This document shows, in pieces, positions 5,308-5,684 of a DNA stretch of 5,684 bases. Position numbers and translations under genes: made by a program. The notes beneath the pieces are model-generated. The model did not search any database and was not told the origin of the DNA. It was given only the letters and a program-made list of their open reading frames with translations. Positions within the stretch are counted from its first letter, which is position 1; each line of letters starts with the position of its first letter. Origin of the DNA: Deltaproteobacteria bacterium (GTDB taxonomy: Bacteria; Desulfobacterota; Desulfobacteria; Desulfobacterales; ETH-SRB1); the NCBI GenBank assembly GCA_019314185.1, contig JAFCZU010000226.1, positions 1 to 5,684 of the forward strand, given 5' to 3'.

Positions 5308-5583
5308 ATGGGTAAAATTAGAAAAAATTACACTGCATCTTTCAAAGCAAAAGTGGCTCTTGAAACAATCAAAAAAGAAAAAACGATTTCTCAACTATCC
5401 AGTGAATATGGAGTTCATTCAAATCAAATAACTCAATGGCAAAAGCGTCTTTTAGAAGAACTGCCCGATATATTTTCAAAAAAGCGCCAAAGAAAAGAAA
5501 AAGACACTGAAGAACTCCAAGCTGAGCTTTACCAGCAAATCGGCCAATTAAAGGTCGAATTGGACTGGCTAAAAAAAATCTAA
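5308..5583 (+). CDS. IS3-family transposase OrfA
   Basis: The 91-residue OrfA binds the element's ends and supplies the N-terminal part of the OrfAB transposase. The start is ATG 5308, with AAGGAGG at 5294-5300 seven bases upstream; the TTG at 5305 is rejected. The KNYTASFKAKVALE opening (7-20) and the helix-turn-helix (about 13-47, with TISQLSSEYGVHSNQITQW) are typical of the HTH_Tnp_1 family. A C-terminal leucine zipper (Leu74, 81, 88 with Ile78 and Leu85) fits the dimerisation segment of IS3 OrfA. The frame ends DWLKKI right after an A8 tract, where -1 frameshifting would fuse it to OrfB. Alone, OrfA is usually a regulator or inhibitor of transposition. Normal length, apparently intact. 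Confidence 0.9.
   Translation: MGKIRKNYTASFKAKVALETIKKEKTISQLSSEYGVHSNQITQWQKRLLEELPDIFSKKRQRKEKDTEELQAELYQQIGQLKVELDWLKKI
5571..5578 (+). promoter_or_regulatory. A8 slippery tract for -1 frameshift between orfA and orfB
   Basis: In the orfA frame the codons are CTA-AAA-AAA-ATC-TAA. Slipping back one base on the A run gives AAA-AAA-AAT-CTA-AGT, which leads straight into orfB (NLSCSVDLKRQ). A-tract -1 slippage upstream of the orfA stop is the standard way IS3 elements make OrfAB. Confidence 0.8.
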
Positions 5584-5684
5584 GTTGCTCGGTTGATTTA
5601 AAGCGTCAATGTGTCGATCCAAGTCATCCCAGGATACCGATAATACGACAGTGCGATCTGCTGGAACTCAACAGATCAGACTAT
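5583..5684 (+). CDS. IS3-family transposase OrfB, N-terminal 34 codons only
   Basis: The frame one base back from orfA reads SCSVDLKRQCVDPSHPRIP followed by IIRQCDLLELNRSDY, still open at the window end. This matches the start of IS3 OrfB (the segment ahead of the HTH_21 and rve/DDE integrase domains, usually ...LIEPDHPxLSIxRQCELLGLxRS). The catalytic DDE domain is not in the window. No independent start with Shine-Dalgarno is visible, so it is expected to be made as OrfAB by frameshift. The start coordinate is the beginning of the in-frame match, not an initiation codon. Confidence 0.8.

Larger units (their letters stand above)
5228..5684 (+). mobile_element. IS3-family insertion sequence, left end, cut by window edge
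   Basis: The element begins with TG at 5228 and a C-run/A-run terminal repeat (TGATAATACCCCCCAAAAAC, continuing CGGACAG), as in many IS3 members. Then follow a short leader, orfA with its own Shine-Dalgarno, an A8 frameshift tract and the start of orfB in the -1 frame. The right end and most of orfB, including the DDE catalytic residues, lie beyond the window, so completeness and the target duplication cannot be judged. Confidence 0.85.

Noticed and set aside
1..5684. CRISPR array, tRNA or rRNA gene, toxin-antitoxin pair
   Set aside because: No spaced direct repeats, cloverleaf-like sequence, rRNA-like sequence or paired small genes were seen in either strand.

Overview
The window looks like accessory DNA from a Gram-negative bacterium. 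A Wzz-type polysaccharide chain-length protein, a PAS-family-style hybrid histidine kinase, an IHF-alpha-like protein, a RAYT transposase fragment and an IS3-family element together suggest a deltaproteobacterial sulfate-reducer-like genome. That placement is inferred from remembered family resemblance, not from a search.

Left part (1-2470) is a patchwork of damaged genes. On the + strand, a Wzz-like protein (108-1277) keeps its periplasmic coiled-coil body and C-terminal membrane helix. It has no N-terminal membrane helix and no ribosome binding site, so it is probably 5'-truncated. Facing it on the - strand is the back half of a hybrid histidine kinase (ATPase domain plus receiver, 2288 down to 1422). 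Two single-base-scale frameshifts, both in A/T homopolymers, break it into three pieces. The kinase's missing front half is replaced by the first part of a REP-associated tyrosine transposase (RAYT, Transposase_17). The two fragments meet near 2282-2290, which makes a chimeric scar.

Middle part (2471-4735) holds two intact genes that converge on a short hairpin. The larger, 2721-4427 (+), is a 568-residue GH13 subfamily 18 sugar phosphorylase of the sucrose phosphorylase / glucosylglycerate phosphorylase type, with a strong Shine-Dalgarno and a 21-bp palindrome just upstream. The smaller, 4451-4735 (-), is an IHF-alpha/HU-type DNA-bending protein, also with a strong Shine-Dalgarno.

Right part (4736-5684) is AT-rich and almost gene-free until an IS3-family insertion sequence starts at about 5228. 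It contains a small inverted-repeat element (4771-4835) directly upstream of the IHF gene that looks like a MITE or solo insertion-sequence ends. The IS3 element shows its left terminal repeat, complete orfA, an A8 slippery tract for -1 frameshifting, and the first 34 codons of orfB; it runs off the window.

I see no clear new multi-gene system. The most notable structures are the RAYT/kinase fusion scar, the inverted-repeat element in the IHF leader, a perfect 14-bp stem inside the phosphorylase coding sequence, and the 21-bp palindrome ahead of that gene.
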